Source of the DNA: Pedobacter sp. L105
Lineage (GTDB): Bacteria > Bacteroidota > Bacteroidia > Sphingobacteriales > Sphingobacteriaceae
Length of the DNA: 64,000 nucleotides
Direction of reading: 5' to 3'
Assembly: GCF_009765875.1 (NCBI RefSeq)
Contig: NZ_LMUP01000009.1
Location: 584,205-648,204, forward strand
Made by a program: the position numbers and the translations under genes
Shown here: positions 26,504 through 35,386 of the stretch, piece by piece
Layout: every line of letters begins with the position of its first letter
Position numbering within the stretch: position 1 is the stretch's first letter
Notes under the pieces: model-generated
Database searches by the model: none
What the model saw: the letters and a program-made list of their open reading frames with translations, nothing else
Told to the model about the DNA's origin: nothing

Positions 26504-26576
26504 GATGGACTGACTCAAAAAAACGATCTCTTTTTATCTAAACCTGAATCATTTTATAGCTAATGATGATACCGCT

Positions 26577-28331
26577 ATGGAGCGCAAAATCAAACCAAAA
26601 CGTAATAAAATCTGGATATGGCTCCCTGGAATTCTGGTCTTTTTATGTGCCATTGCCGTTGCAGGCTGGTATTTTTTAAAAAAAGATCTGGAGAATCCGA
26701 ATAGCAAAATTGTTAAGCCGCTGCTGATCAAAGAATTGAAAAAACTGATAACCAGGGAAAGTAATGGGCTGTATAGTATAAGTTATTCCAGGTTTGAGCT
26801 GGATGTTAAATCGGGCAGTGGTTTGATTACAGGTTTAAAACTCATTCCGGATAGCCTGGTATTTAAACAATTGGAAGATGGGCATAAAGCACCTAACAAC
26901 GAGTTTAAAATGGGTGTCGACAGCCTGATATTGAAGAAATTCAGGTTTGTCAAAACTAAAAATGGCAGAAAATTCACCATTGGATTTATTGGTATTGTTC
27001 ATCCTGTTGTTAAAATTATCAATAAGCGCCGTCTTTATAACGATACAGTCAGTAATTCATCTCCGTCTTTACTGAAAAAAATGGCCAAAAACCTGTTAAA
27101 AGGGATCAATGTGTCTCACATGGTGATGAAAAATATTACCCTTACCTATTTGAATGAAAATGAACAAGTAGTAAAACGCACGGCCCTTAAAAATCTGACT
27201 TTTAGTTTGTCGGGCATTACGGTTGATTCATTAGCGAATATCGGTCGATGCCGTATCAAAACGCCGGATAGTTTATATGATATCAATTTGAACGGTATTC
27301 AGCTGTCTTTAAAAACTCATCAGCTGCTGGTTAAATTAACATCCATTATACCGCGTTTAAGTACCAACGCATTTTATAAAACCGTTAACTACGATAAAGA
27401 CCGTATTCATATGGTATTCAATGATATGAAGATGTCTGGTATAAATATAGACCGTTTTTTAAAAAAACAGGAATTACATATTGGCCAGATCAGTATCGCC
27501 AATTCAACAGGAGAGGTCTTTAACAATTATTTCAAACCCAGAAAGATCCCTCCGGTCCGGGAGCATAAATATCCGCACGAAAGATTGCAGGGTTTAGCTT
27601 TGGATTTGACCATTGATACCTTGACTATGCATAAAAGTAGTCTCAGTTATCAAATGGCAGCAAAGAAATCGGGGGAAGTAGCTAATTTTTTTATGACCCA
27701 TGCTGAAAACCGGGTGTATCATATTACCAATAACACAGCAGAAAAAAAGAGAAATCATTATGCCACCGCAGTGATCCATTCGAGGGTAATGGATGCGGCA
27801 AACCTGAGTGTATTCTTTAAATTCAATTTAACCGCTAAAAATGGTGCATTCACTTATACGATCTGTGTAGGGAAAATGGACGGCCGTGCACTTAATTCTT
27901 TATCTGTTCCTTTGGCGATGACCTCGATAGAATCGGCCAATGTAGAGAAGATGCTGCTGAAGGTGAAAGCCAATGACCGCTCAGCAAAAGGGAATATCGA
28001 TCTGTACTACACTCATATGAAGATCTCTTTGTTAAAACCCGATCAAAAAGCAGACACGCTGAAAAAGAAGAAAATACTTTCCTTTGTTGCCAATGCGTTG
28101 CTGCCCAATGATAACCCTGGTAAAAATGGAAAACTCAGAAAAGGGCCGATTAATGTAACGCGCGATCCGAGAATGTCTTTTTTAGGTTTTATGTATAAGG
28201 GAATGCTGGACGGGATGACTTCCTTAATTTCAGGAACAAATCAGCACAAGTCTAAACCTGATAAAAATATTCTGATTAACATTGGGCGTAAAATAGTTAA
28301 ACCACTGAAAACAATCAGGACTTCTCCCTAA
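26577..28331 (+). CDS. AsmA-like membrane-anchored periplasmic protein
   Basis: A 584-residue protein with one N-terminal membrane helix (IWLPGILVFLCAIAVAGWYFL, about 13-33) after a basic start, followed by a long beta-rich region. The pattern SNGLYSISYSRFELDVKSGSGLITGLKLIPD, KNLTFSLSGITVDSLANIG and repeated 'slk...i...iSgi.vD' turns resembles AsmA/TamB-like proteins of Bacteroidota that take part in lipid transport or outer-membrane homeostasis. Assignment to that superfamily is an inference; no sequence motif is diagnostic. It is monocistronic. Confidence 0.6.
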   Translation: MERKIKPKRNKIWIWLPGILVFLCAIAVAGWYFLKKDLENPNSKIVKPLLIKELKKLITRESNGLYSISYSRFELDVKSGSGLITGLKLIPDSLVFKQLEDGHKAPNNEFKMGVDSLILKKFRFVKTKNGRKFTIGFIGIVHPVVKIINKRRLYNDTVSNSSPSLLKKMAKNLLKGINVSHMVMKNITLTYLNENEQVVKRTALKNLTFSLSGITVDSLANIGRCRIKTPDSLYDINLNGIQLSLKTHQLLVKLTSIIPRLSTNAFYKTVNYDKDRIHMVFNDMKMSGINIDRFLKKQELHIGQISIANSTGEVFNNYFKPRKIPPVREHKYPHERLQGLALDLTIDTLTMHKSSLSYQMAAKKSGEVANFFMTHAENRVYHITNNTAEKKRNHYATAVIHSRVMDAANLSVFFKFNLTAKNGAFTYTICVGKMDGRALNSLSVPLAMTSIESANVEKMLLKVKANDRSAKGNIDLYYTHMKISLLKPDQKADTLKKKKILSFVANALLPNDNPGKNGKLRKGPINVTRDPRMSFLGFMYKGMLDGMTSLISGTNQHKSKPDKNILINIGRKIVKPLKTIRTSP

Positions 28332-28502
28332 TTGGTTCTTTATTTTTAACGATTTAATTTTGAGGGATATAAGGTAAATGACGAATGTTATTGTAAAGAA
28401 TTAGTATGCTATTGCTAATTTAACAAGTATTAATAATTATATTTGCTAATAATTGTAGTAATTGTATTTGATTTTACTACTTGTGAATTAGATTCAAATA
28501 AG

Positions 28503-28811
28503 ATGATCATTACTGTACTTTCTATTATAGATACACAAAGAACAGGTTTGTCCTTATCAAAAATGATGAACCAAAGGCTGGAGCGCCTTGCCCAGGAATT
28601 ACAAAATGTACATTTAAAACCTCTCAGGGCCGCTTATCCTGGATGTTCTGATCTGGTAGTTTATATCAGTTATACCAGCAGTTACACGATTAAATGGCGA
28701 GTGGTAAACGATGTACCAAGAGAAATAGAGCAGGAGGTAGCTAAGTATTGCGGTAAGCTCGGGTATATAGAATGGAAAACGGATACCGTTAATATTTTTA
28801 AAAAGTTCTAG
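28503..28811 (+). CDS. Small hypothetical protein
   Basis: About 102 residues if started at the ATG at 28503; the frame is open to 28443 and another ATG at 28563 (MMNQRLERLAQELQ) is equally plausible. The core SDLVVYISYTSSYTIKWRVVNDVPREIEQEV looks like a small alpha/beta domain. No signal peptide or motif was recognised. It stands alone between the AsmA-like gene and the large exported protein. Confidence 0.55.
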   Translation: MIITVLSIIDTQRTGLSLSKMMNQRLERLAQELQNVHLKPLRAAYPGCSDLVVYISYTSSYTIKWRVVNDVPREIEQEVAKYCGKLGYIEWKTDTVNIFKKF

Positions 28812-28870
28812 TATTGACCTTAGGAGGAAACGAAAATTAAAACTAAAATCACGCTGATCACGTTATAGCT

Positions 28871-30496
28871 ATGTTGTTACCTGAATTGATCAAAATGACC
28901 ACTCCTATTTTATCTGAGCCAACATTAAAATCTATAGCTACTACTTTTCATCAACACATCCGACTCGCAGTGGTGATGTTTGTATGTGGTCTTTCACCGT
29001 TTATAGCCCATGCCGAAGGTTTTAAATTTAAAGTGAAAAACACCTCGAAATCGAATGTAGCCGTGTTTTACCGGATCAGTGAAAAATCGGGCAGTTTTAA
29101 ATTAAAAGCGTTCCTGAATTTAAAGCCGGGCGAGGAGAAGTTAAAGAGTGTTAGTATAGATAAAGGCGATACGATTGCTTTTTATGGTCAGGACGCGGAA
29201 AATCAAACATCGGTGATGGTCAAAAAGACGTTTGATGTATTGAAGCAAAATAGCCGGTCTATCTATTACATTCCCATTATCATACCTGAAAAGCAAACTA
29301 CCAGTTTCGAATCAATTGAAGGCCTGAGTGTGAAACTGGAACACAATAAGGTGCTTAATTTCCTTCTGAAGATGGATTCCAGCTCCATGAGCAGTCTCTC
29401 TTTGCTGGAGAATAACTTCCAGAATATTTATCCTTTGGGCACATTTATCTTTGTAGATACGAAAACAAACCAGTTGCTGCTTCCTCCCTTAGAACCATCA
29501 TTCTGGAACAGCAGTGAGAACTATTTGTCTATCCAGGATAGTTTATACGCCATGGTAAATACGGATAAGCGGGGGATGGCCAATGCCCAGGTAGGATATT
29601 TTGTGGCTAAAATGTTTGATTCCCTGCGGGTGAACAATACGGCTGAACTGGAGTTTAAAGCTAAGCTTTCGTTAGTGCGGTGGAAGCCTACTGCAGAGGC
29701 AGATATTTATCAGGTGTTTAATGATAAAGCTGTTCAGGGCTTTTTGCAGAACTGTTATGCCCAGATTAATAATCCTGATCAGGAATATCAGCGTTACAGG
29801 TTATATTTTCTTTCTTCCTATGAACGGATAGATGATCTTGAAATTTATGGAAAGCAATATTATAATTTCGGGAACGAAGCCGACCTTTCTTTAAGTACAC
29901 CTGCTCAGGTGTTCAGTACCAATTTAGGGGTGATGTACACGAAAAATAAAACGCTCAGTAATTACTATTCTGTGCAGGGCGCCGTTTTACGCACCAAGGC
30001 TTATGACTTCACTTCTTTGTTGTTCAACAGCTTTAAGAAAAATACAAAAAACAATATCATAGCCAATATCTATGCTAACCAGCATGATCTCACTGCAGCG
30101 ATCGTAGATGAATATAAAAGTTTGGTAGCTTATAATCCAGATCCTGTACAGTTAAGTCTGCAGGCTTTAGATCCAAAAGATAACAATCCTTCATTAGTAC
30201 CGATACAGACAACTGTTAATAATTTATCGCCCTATGCGTATATGGCTGCTGATACTTCAAAACAGGCTTCAGCGGTTCAGAATAACTATAAGATTAATAC
30301 CTACAACAATAAGGTGAAGTTTTACAATTCACATCTAAAACAAGTGAATACACTCTTCAGGCAATTGGAGCAGGCCAATAACGACCTTGTTAAAATATCT
30401 CAGACCAATCCGGATAAAGGATTCAGCAGCACAGTAAATTCACCAGGGTTACTGAAAGAAATTGAGGTGAATAGCCAGATTGTCCGTAAAGAATAG
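28871..30496 (+). CDS. Large exported protein of unknown function
   Basis: A 541-residue protein with an unusually long N-terminal region before a hydrophobic export segment (LAVVMFVCGLSPFIAHAEG, about 32-50). The start may be the second ATG (28895, MTTPILSEP). After cleavage comes a beta-rich domain (FKFKVKNTSKSNVAVFYRI, EEKLKSVSIDKGDTIAFYG) resembling small Ig-like or peptide-binding folds, then a helical half rich in Q, N and Y that ends in a coiled-coil-like segment (HLKQVNTLFRQLEQANNDL). No catalytic motif is visible. I do not recognise the family. Confidence 0.65.
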   Translation: MLLPELIKMTTPILSEPTLKSIATTFHQHIRLAVVMFVCGLSPFIAHAEGFKFKVKNTSKSNVAVFYRISEKSGSFKLKAFLNLKPGEEKLKSVSIDKGDTIAFYGQDAENQTSVMVKKTFDVLKQNSRSIYYIPIIIPEKQTTSFESIEGLSVKLEHNKVLNFLLKMDSSSMSSLSLLENNFQNIYPLGTFIFVDTKTNQLLLPPLEPSFWNSSENYLSIQDSLYAMVNTDKRGMANAQVGYFVAKMFDSLRVNNTAELEFKAKLSLVRWKPTAEADIYQVFNDKAVQGFLQNCYAQINNPDQEYQRYRLYFLSSYERIDDLEIYGKQYYNFGNEADLSLSTPAQVFSTNLGVMYTKNKTLSNYYSVQGAVLRTKAYDFTSLLFNSFKKNTKNNIIANIYANQHDLTAAIVDEYKSLVAYNPDPVQLSLQALDPKDNNPSLVPIQTTVNNLSPYAYMAADTSKQASAVQNNYKINTYNNKVKFYNSHLKQVNTLFRQLEQANNDLVKISQTNPDKGFSSTVNSPGLLKEIEVNSQIVRKE

Positions 30497-30766
30497 GGAT
30501 ACCAATTTAATGTTTTTAATGTTTTTACCGGTAGTAAGTAGCTTTCCGGATTGCCTTCCTTTTCCCTCCGCTAAAAGCCCGCCCGATTTAACTAGCTGAG
30601 CAGTGTGGACTTTTAACATACTCATACGGACTCTCTATGGACTCAAACAAAACAAGCACCCTTCCAAAATCAATGACTATATTTTGAAAATCCATTTTCG
30701 GTTTCATTATATTTCGTTCATACATAGGTTTGCTTTCGGACGTTGTTCTTTCGGCTAATTTTCGGA

Positions 30767-30839
30767 GTTGGTTCGGCGATTACCCGAACCAACCCCCTAT
30801 CAACCCCCTATCAACACCCTACCAACACCCTACCAACCC
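30767..30839. repeat. Hairpin plus 11-bp C-rich tandem repeat
   Basis: Arms GTTGGTTCGG (30767-30776) and CCGAACCAAC (30784-30793) form a perfect 10-bp stem with a seven-base loop. The right arm leads directly into four 11-bp units, AACCCCCTATC twice then AACACCCTACC twice (30791-30834), with a fifth partial unit. Strong strand asymmetry (C on plus, G on minus) is notable. It lies in a 929-base gene-free stretch (30497-31425); no coding potential was seen there. Confidence 0.8.
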
Positions 30840-30894
30840 AAACCGAAGTCAAAATCAAACCAGATCTGTTTATCTTTGCTGAAAATCTGTGTCT

Positions 30895-31177
30895 CGTCCG
30901 AATATAAATATACATTTATGATTGATAATCCTGGATTAGTTATACACCTAGTGTATAAAATCCTAAAGTAACTATACAGGCTTCAAGTATAATCCTGTTT
31001 TAGCTTTACACTGTCCTTTACTGACATAAGTTTACATTAAGAAAGTAAATTACTAAATTGGGTTTACAATGAAATTTGTTTTTACTGCCTGTGGTTTACA
31101 ATGATAAATTTAATTACTGAATAGAGTTTACACCAGGTTAGTTATTTTACTAAAATAGGTTTACACTTGTACTAATA
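30895..31177. repeat. Nine-unit degenerate array with 32-bp period
   Basis: The hexamer T(A/T)TACA recurs at 30909, 30941, 30973, 31005, 31031, 31063, 31095, 31127 and 31160. Intervals are 32 bases except one of 26 (31005 to 31031) and one of 33. The last five units share a 19-base core, for example TTACTAAATTGGGTTTACA, TTACTGAATAGAGTTTACA and TTACTAAAATAGGTTTACA. Units two to four begin AATCCT instead. Between cores lie 13-14 variable A+T-rich bases. It is not a CRISPR: cores are too short and diverged. A TATCTTTG box (30871) lies just upstream. Confidence 0.7.
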
Positions 31178-31425
31178 CTTGTGATTTTTGGTTTTTTGGG
31201 ATAGTATTCTCTAGCACATGGGTATTTTCCGGGGCTTCATTATCAGATCGTTCAAAGAGAGTATTTAAAACATATTACGCTGTTTCATCTTGCTGGATAA
31301 AAGTGAGAGAGGTGTTGGCCTCAACTCTTACCCTGATATGTTTTGTAAAATATTATTGTCAATTTTAAGATTCATTACATAAAAAGATTTAAAATGTTAT
31401 ATTTACGCATTATTTAGATTAATCG

Positions 31426-32313
31426 ATGCCTCAATTTAACTCAAAGGTACAGCATAAAACTTACGAAAAAGGAGAATTTACTGATGAAAAAGACAGAAGC
31501 CTTGCTGATACGCTTGAACTGATCAATACTTTTCCCTGGGATATGGAACGCACACTTACAGCGGTACAGTTGACTGGTCCATCGGTAACTATCCGGGATG
31601 AGGATGTTAATTATTTAAAAATAGGGCTGTTTTTTAATGGTAAGTACTGCTTGTATTATTTAGACAACGATAATCATTTATACGAATACCATGCCCAGGA
31701 AATGGAAGATGTAAGCCAAATGGTGACCAATTTTTTTAATTCTGCCCTTGATCTTTCCCTGTTCGAAAAACACCTGATTAATATAGGCAATAAGGCACAT
31801 TTTGAAACCTGCTATTTTGAATACAGGGAAAATCCATGGCGTATTTTAATGCTTAATGTAATGCTGTTGGTTTATGCTGTTCTTTTAACGATTGGAGATG
31901 TTGCGTTGTTTTTTAAATATAGTCGATGGCCGGGTGGTTTAGTATTAGGAATTGCATCGGTATTATTCTATTATTTTATCTTCAGGATCTTTTACAATGC
32001 CTTTGTTAACCGGGATAATTACCTGCAAATATCAAGAGGGAGCGATGTTTTCTCTTTTGGTTATACCTCCCGCACCGTAAATGTTTATCATAAAACGGAA
32101 ATAAAGGAAATCAGATCCTATGGAAACAGAGGCCCATCCAAAAATCCTAATCTTATAGAAGCTTTTGAGATAGTCTTCAAAAATGACGAGACCATCCAAT
32201 TTACCAATATGCTGATCGGCAGTTTTGATTTCCATTCAAAATTTCAGGACAGTATGAGTAATCCTACAATACTTTTTAGCCCCGGAAAAAAAGGGTTCCT
32301 GAAAGTATTGTAA
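31426..32313 (+). CDS. Hypothetical protein with two central membrane helices
   Basis: A 295-residue protein. Residues 1-140 are a soluble alpha/beta region (LIGLFFNGKYCLYYLDNDNHLYEYHAQ-like strands), then a hairpin of two membrane helices (LMLNVMLLVYAVLLTIGDVALFF, about 145-167, and LVLGIASVLFYYFIFRIFY, about 174-194), and a C-terminal soluble domain with strand pattern DVFSFGYTSRTVNVYHKTEIKEI resembling a PH-like fold. No signal peptide. Not recognised. It is monocistronic, following the repeat-rich region. Confidence 0.6.
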   Translation: MPQFNSKVQHKTYEKGEFTDEKDRSLADTLELINTFPWDMERTLTAVQLTGPSVTIRDEDVNYLKIGLFFNGKYCLYYLDNDNHLYEYHAQEMEDVSQMVTNFFNSALDLSLFEKHLINIGNKAHFETCYFEYRENPWRILMLNVMLLVYAVLLTIGDVALFFKYSRWPGGLVLGIASVLFYYFIFRIFYNAFVNRDNYLQISRGSDVFSFGYTSRTVNVYHKTEIKEIRSYGNRGPSKNPNLIEAFEIVFKNDETIQFTNMLIGSFDFHSKFQDSMSNPTILFSPGKKGFLKVL

Positions 32314-32420
32314 GGTTTTAATTTGTATTCATTTTGAGCGAGATGCATGAAATTCAAAGGTGAAGCTAAAACGTAAATTCTTTTTTCGATATTAGGAGGG
32401 AAGATCAAACGATAGTTAAC

Positions 32421-33245
32421 ATGAAAATAAAACTCATACTCGCCATCATTTTATTGTCTTTTACGTCTTTTAAGCCGTTTGAAACTACATGGACAGCCAT
32501 TGGCGATTCGATTACTTATCTTAACGATCATTTAAACGAAACAGGGAATAGGGTGAGCAAAGGATATCTGACCAGAACCGTAGAGAAACTGCCAAATATC
32601 AAATACATCAATCAGGGTCATAACGGCTGGACTGCCATAAGAATAGCCAGGGAAATTGACAAATTGGGCTTAACAAAAACCGATATTTATTCCGTGCTCC
32701 TTGGCACAAATGACTGGTGGGCAGGCTTGCCGCTGGGTACTCTTGATGATTACAAAAACAACACAGGTCTTAACACCGTATGTGGTGCCTATCGTATCAT
32801 CATCAATAAAATCAAAACTTTAAATCCCGAAGCTAAAATTATCCTTCTTACCCCATTGCAGCGGGGAGATTTCGTTTATGTTGCCGATAGCCACAATAAT
32901 GCCACCGGATCATACGACGCTAAAAATGGACAACTGCTTTCACAATTTGCAGATGCTGTAAATCAAATAGGCAGTTACGAGCATGTTAAGGTGGTCGACT
33001 TGTTTAACAAAAGTGGTATCAATACAGGCAATGTAGTGAAATTCAAAATGCTGAAAGATCCGTTAAGAGGCAATTATAAAAAATATAAGTATCCTGATTA
33101 TAAGGGTGTCGCTTTTGATCCGGCAACAGATGATTATCCTTATCCTGTTGACGCAATGAATTATACTTACGACGGTTTACATCCTTCCGATAAAGGAAAT
33201 GAAATAATTGCCAGTCTACTAGCCAAAAAAATCAGGGAAAATTAG
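32421..33245 (+). CDS. Secreted SGNH/GDSL hydrolase
   Basis: A 274-residue exported esterase-like enzyme. Signal peptide MKIKLILAIILLSFTSFKPF is followed by the four SGNH blocks: block I AIGDSITYLN (nucleophile Ser about 28), block II with Gly in NQGHNGWTA, block III LLGTNDWWAG (Asn) and block V YDGLHPSDKGNE (Asp and His). The substrate may be an O-acylated glycan or lipid. A GGAGGG-like sequence precedes the gene, unusual for this phylum. Confidence 0.9.
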   Translation: MKIKLILAIILLSFTSFKPFETTWTAIGDSITYLNDHLNETGNRVSKGYLTRTVEKLPNIKYINQGHNGWTAIRIAREIDKLGLTKTDIYSVLLGTNDWWAGLPLGTLDDYKNNTGLNTVCGAYRIIINKIKTLNPEAKIILLTPLQRGDFVYVADSHNNATGSYDAKNGQLLSQFADAVNQIGSYEHVKVVDLFNKSGINTGNVVKFKMLKDPLRGNYKKYKYPDYKGVAFDPATDDYPYPVDAMNYTYDGLHPSDKGNEIIASLLAKKIREN

Positions 33246-33336
33246 ATCTTATACGACCTGACTTAGCCAAGCTTCAATGAACTTGCCGGGTCTTTCCTGT
33301 AGGTTTGTACGTGTTTTCTGGGTATGCCCGGATAGT

Positions 33337-33475
33337 GCCTGGGTAGAGCTCGGAATGAGAGCAGTCTCACTACAGTCTCCCTCCAGTATGACTCCAATAT
33401 ATTCCGTAAAAACATTAGAGTCATATTGGAGGGAGATCAGAAGCAATATGGTATCACTCCGGGCTCTACCCAGGC
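33337..33475. repeat. Nested inverted-repeat element
   Basis: Outer arms GCCTGGGTAGAGCTCGGA (33337-33354) and its complement (33458-33475) match at 17 of 18 positions. Inside them a second pair, CTCCCTCCAGTATGACTC (33377-33394) and its complement (33418-33435), matches at 17 of 18. The element could fold into a long two-tier hairpin and has the size of a small MITE or a palindromic extragenic repeat. It is more G+C-rich than its surroundings and lies in the 602-base gap between the SGNH hydrolase and the PspA operon. Confidence 0.7.
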
Positions 33476-33507
33476 TTAACTAGTGCTCAACCTGTCTTGT
33501 CCGTCTA

Positions 33508-33548
33508 TAGTTATACTTTTGTCTTCTCCAGCAATAGCTATACATTTG
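33508..33548 (+). promoter_or_regulatory. Duplicated Bacteroidota promoter before the PspA operon
   Basis: The 14-mer TAG(T/C)TATAC(T/A)TTTG occurs at 33508-33521 and 33535-33548. The second copy holds TACATTTG (-7 box) and the TTTG ending the first copy lies exactly 19 bases upstream, the ideal -33/-7 spacing. Transcription would begin near 33554 and leave a leader of about 290 bases before the next gene, with only an eight-codon frame (ATGAACTTAATGAGA...) in it; no other feature was seen in the leader. Confidence 0.7.
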
Positions 33549-33847
33549 CTTCTAAAGGAAAATAAATATGAACTTAATGAGAAAGGTTTTGTAACAAGTT
33601 TATCCCGCCGGTATCTAAATAAAATATCATCTGTAAGCATTTTTTGGCGATCAAACTAAACTCAATAAAATCTGCTTTAGATAGATTACAAATTATATAT
33701 TTACATAAGCATATCAAATACAAATGAAACCATAATGATTTACTATAATCAAAATAACATGACAGCTTCATCATGTTTAAAACCGCCAATGGCAGCTGGA
33801 AAACAATAAAAACAACAAAATAATACTTCTAAAACAATTATATTCCA

Positions 33848-34591
33848 ATGAAAAAAATAGCGATAATCATAGCTTTTGCCTTTGCAGTCACAGGTTGCAG
33901 ACAAAGTCCGGAGCAAAATAATGTAAGCATATCCAGTAATACTACTGCTGGCTTTGACGTCAATAAATTGGGTGATCTGGTAAAGACCAGTACTGATCCA
34001 CAGGTGCTGGAAAAAGCAGTTAATGATCCGAATAACCGTATCAACAACCTCGATCTGGATAAAGATGGTAAGGTTGATTACCTGAAGGTGACTGAGCCTG
34101 GTAAAAACGAGTTGCAGGTAGTCGATGATATCAGCAGCAGTCAGTCGGTAACAGTGGCCAGCATTAAAGTTGATCCAACAAATAACAATACTGCTGATCT
34201 GAATATCCAGGGTAATCCGAGTTATGCAGGTGATAACAACTATTATCACTCTAGTTTTTCGTTCACTGACTTTCTATTGCTGAGCTACCTGATGCGTCCG
34301 CATAGCTACTATATGCCATTGTATCATTATGGCAGTTACCCATCACATTATACGCGTACCAGTGTGGTCACCAATTACAGGCCAACTACCAGTTCGGCAG
34401 TAAGTTCTCCACGCAGAAGCAGCTTAAGTTCACCATCTGGCTCACAACGTTCTTTTCACACGCGTGATAATTCGCAGCCTGTGCGCAGCGGAGGTTTTGG
34501 AAGCAGCAGTTCATCATCAAGAAGTTCGGGCTTTGGTTCCTCACGCAGGAGTTTTGGTGGCAGCCGTTCAGGGTTTGGAAGACGGAGATAA
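33848..34591 (+). CDS. Lipoprotein with calcium-loop motif and Ser/Gly/Arg-rich tail
   Basis: A 247-residue predicted lipoprotein (signal IAIIIAFAFAVTGC, lipobox cysteine about 17). A small domain contains NNLDLDKDGKVDYLKV, matching an EF-hand-like DxDxDG calcium loop. A hydrophobic/aromatic centre (FTDFLLLSYLMRPHSYYMPLY) is followed by a C-terminal 70 residues dominated by Ser, Gly, Phe and Arg (GFGSSSSSSRSSGFGSSRRS). It is the first gene of a three-gene set with pspA. The layout recalls the E. coli yjfIJKLM group, where a PspA paralogue has a lipoprotein with a similar Ser/Gly/Arg tail, but homology is not established here. Confidence 0.7.
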   Translation: MKKIAIIIAFAFAVTGCRQSPEQNNVSISSNTTAGFDVNKLGDLVKTSTDPQVLEKAVNDPNNRINNLDLDKDGKVDYLKVTEPGKNELQVVDDISSSQSVTVASIKVDPTNNNTADLNIQGNPSYAGDNNYYHSSFSFTDFLLLSYLMRPHSYYMPLYHYGSYPSHYTRTSVVTNYRPTTSSAVSSPRRSSLSSPSGSQRSFHTRDNSQPVRSGGFGSSSSSSRSSGFGSSRRSFGGSRSGFGRRR

Positions 34592-34645
34592 AAGCAGCAG
34601 GTCGCTGGTAAAAACGATTTAATTATTAAACATCATTATACAACT

Positions 34646-35386
34646 ATGAGCATATTTGACAGATTATTCAGAATTGGAAAAGCGGAAGCAAATGCCGCAG
34701 TAGATAAATTGGAAGATCCATCTAAAATGGCGGATCAGATATTACGCGAGCTGCGTGCAAATTATCAGCAGGCCATTCAGGGCGAAGCCGAAATTAAGGC
34801 GCTTGCCCTGTCGCACCGCGCCAGTGAATTACAGGCCCGCAATAAGGCTGATGAATGGGAGCATAAAACTAACCAGTTACTGGACCGAATAGACAGTAAA
34901 GAACTGGACGAGGTTCAGGGAAATGACCTCGCCGCCAAAGCTGCCCAGGCGCATGCCGATGCTGTAAAAGAAGCTGATCAATATGCGGCTATGGCCGAAA
35001 AGGAAGAGAGTGCTGTAAATGTGATGGACCTGAAGATCAAACAGATCAAAGATCAGATTGCTCAGACTGAAGAACGTGCAAAAATGATTCAGTCGCGCGC
35101 TAAAACTGCCGAGGTATCAGAGAAAATCAATAAAACTTTATCGAATGTGGATACTGATGGTTTGTTGCAGACATTGAACCGCATGGATGAAAAAGCTTCA
35201 GCACAGGAATTTCGCGCTGCTGCTTATGCACAGCTTGAAGATTCTACTTTATCAACCGAACAGGAGATCAATAAGGTTTTAAATACTGGCAGTTCATCAT
35301 CAGCTTTAGATGCAATCAGAGCAAAGAGACAATTACAGCAGGCACCTGCACCTAAATTATTAAACAAAGAGAATGATGCTAACTGA
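34646..35386 (+). CDS. PspA/IM30 family protein
   Basis: A 246-residue membrane-remodelling coiled-coil protein. Typical features are the N-terminal amphipathic start SIFDRLFRIGKAEANAAVDKLEDP, the alpha-1/2 hairpin with KMADQILRELRANYQQAIQ, and long Ala/Glu/Lys helices up to about 190. PspA/Vipp1 proteins assemble as ESCRT-III-like rods that stabilise damaged inner membranes. It is in an operon with an upstream lipoprotein (54-base gap) and a downstream gene it overlaps by 14 bases. No PspF-type sigma-54 regulator is nearby. Confidence 0.88.
   Translation: MSIFDRLFRIGKAEANAAVDKLEDPSKMADQILRELRANYQQAIQGEAEIKALALSHRASELQARNKADEWEHKTNQLLDRIDSKELDEVQGNDLAAKAAQAHADAVKEADQYAAMAEKEESAVNVMDLKIKQIKDQIAQTEERAKMIQSRAKTAEVSEKINKTLSNVDTDGLLQTLNRMDEKASAQEFRAAAYAQLEDSTLSTEQEINKVLNTGSSSSALDAIRAKRQLQQAPAPKLLNKENDAN

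Noticed and set aside
30768..30971. 67-codon frame through the C-rich repeat
   Set aside because: The frame is created by the 11-bp repeat (PTPYQP-type output) and has no plausible signal, start context or homologous feature.
30895..31177. CRISPR-like array
   Set aside because: The cores are only about 19 bases, diverged between units, separated by 13-14 bases, and no cas gene is present. Spacing is too short for spacers.
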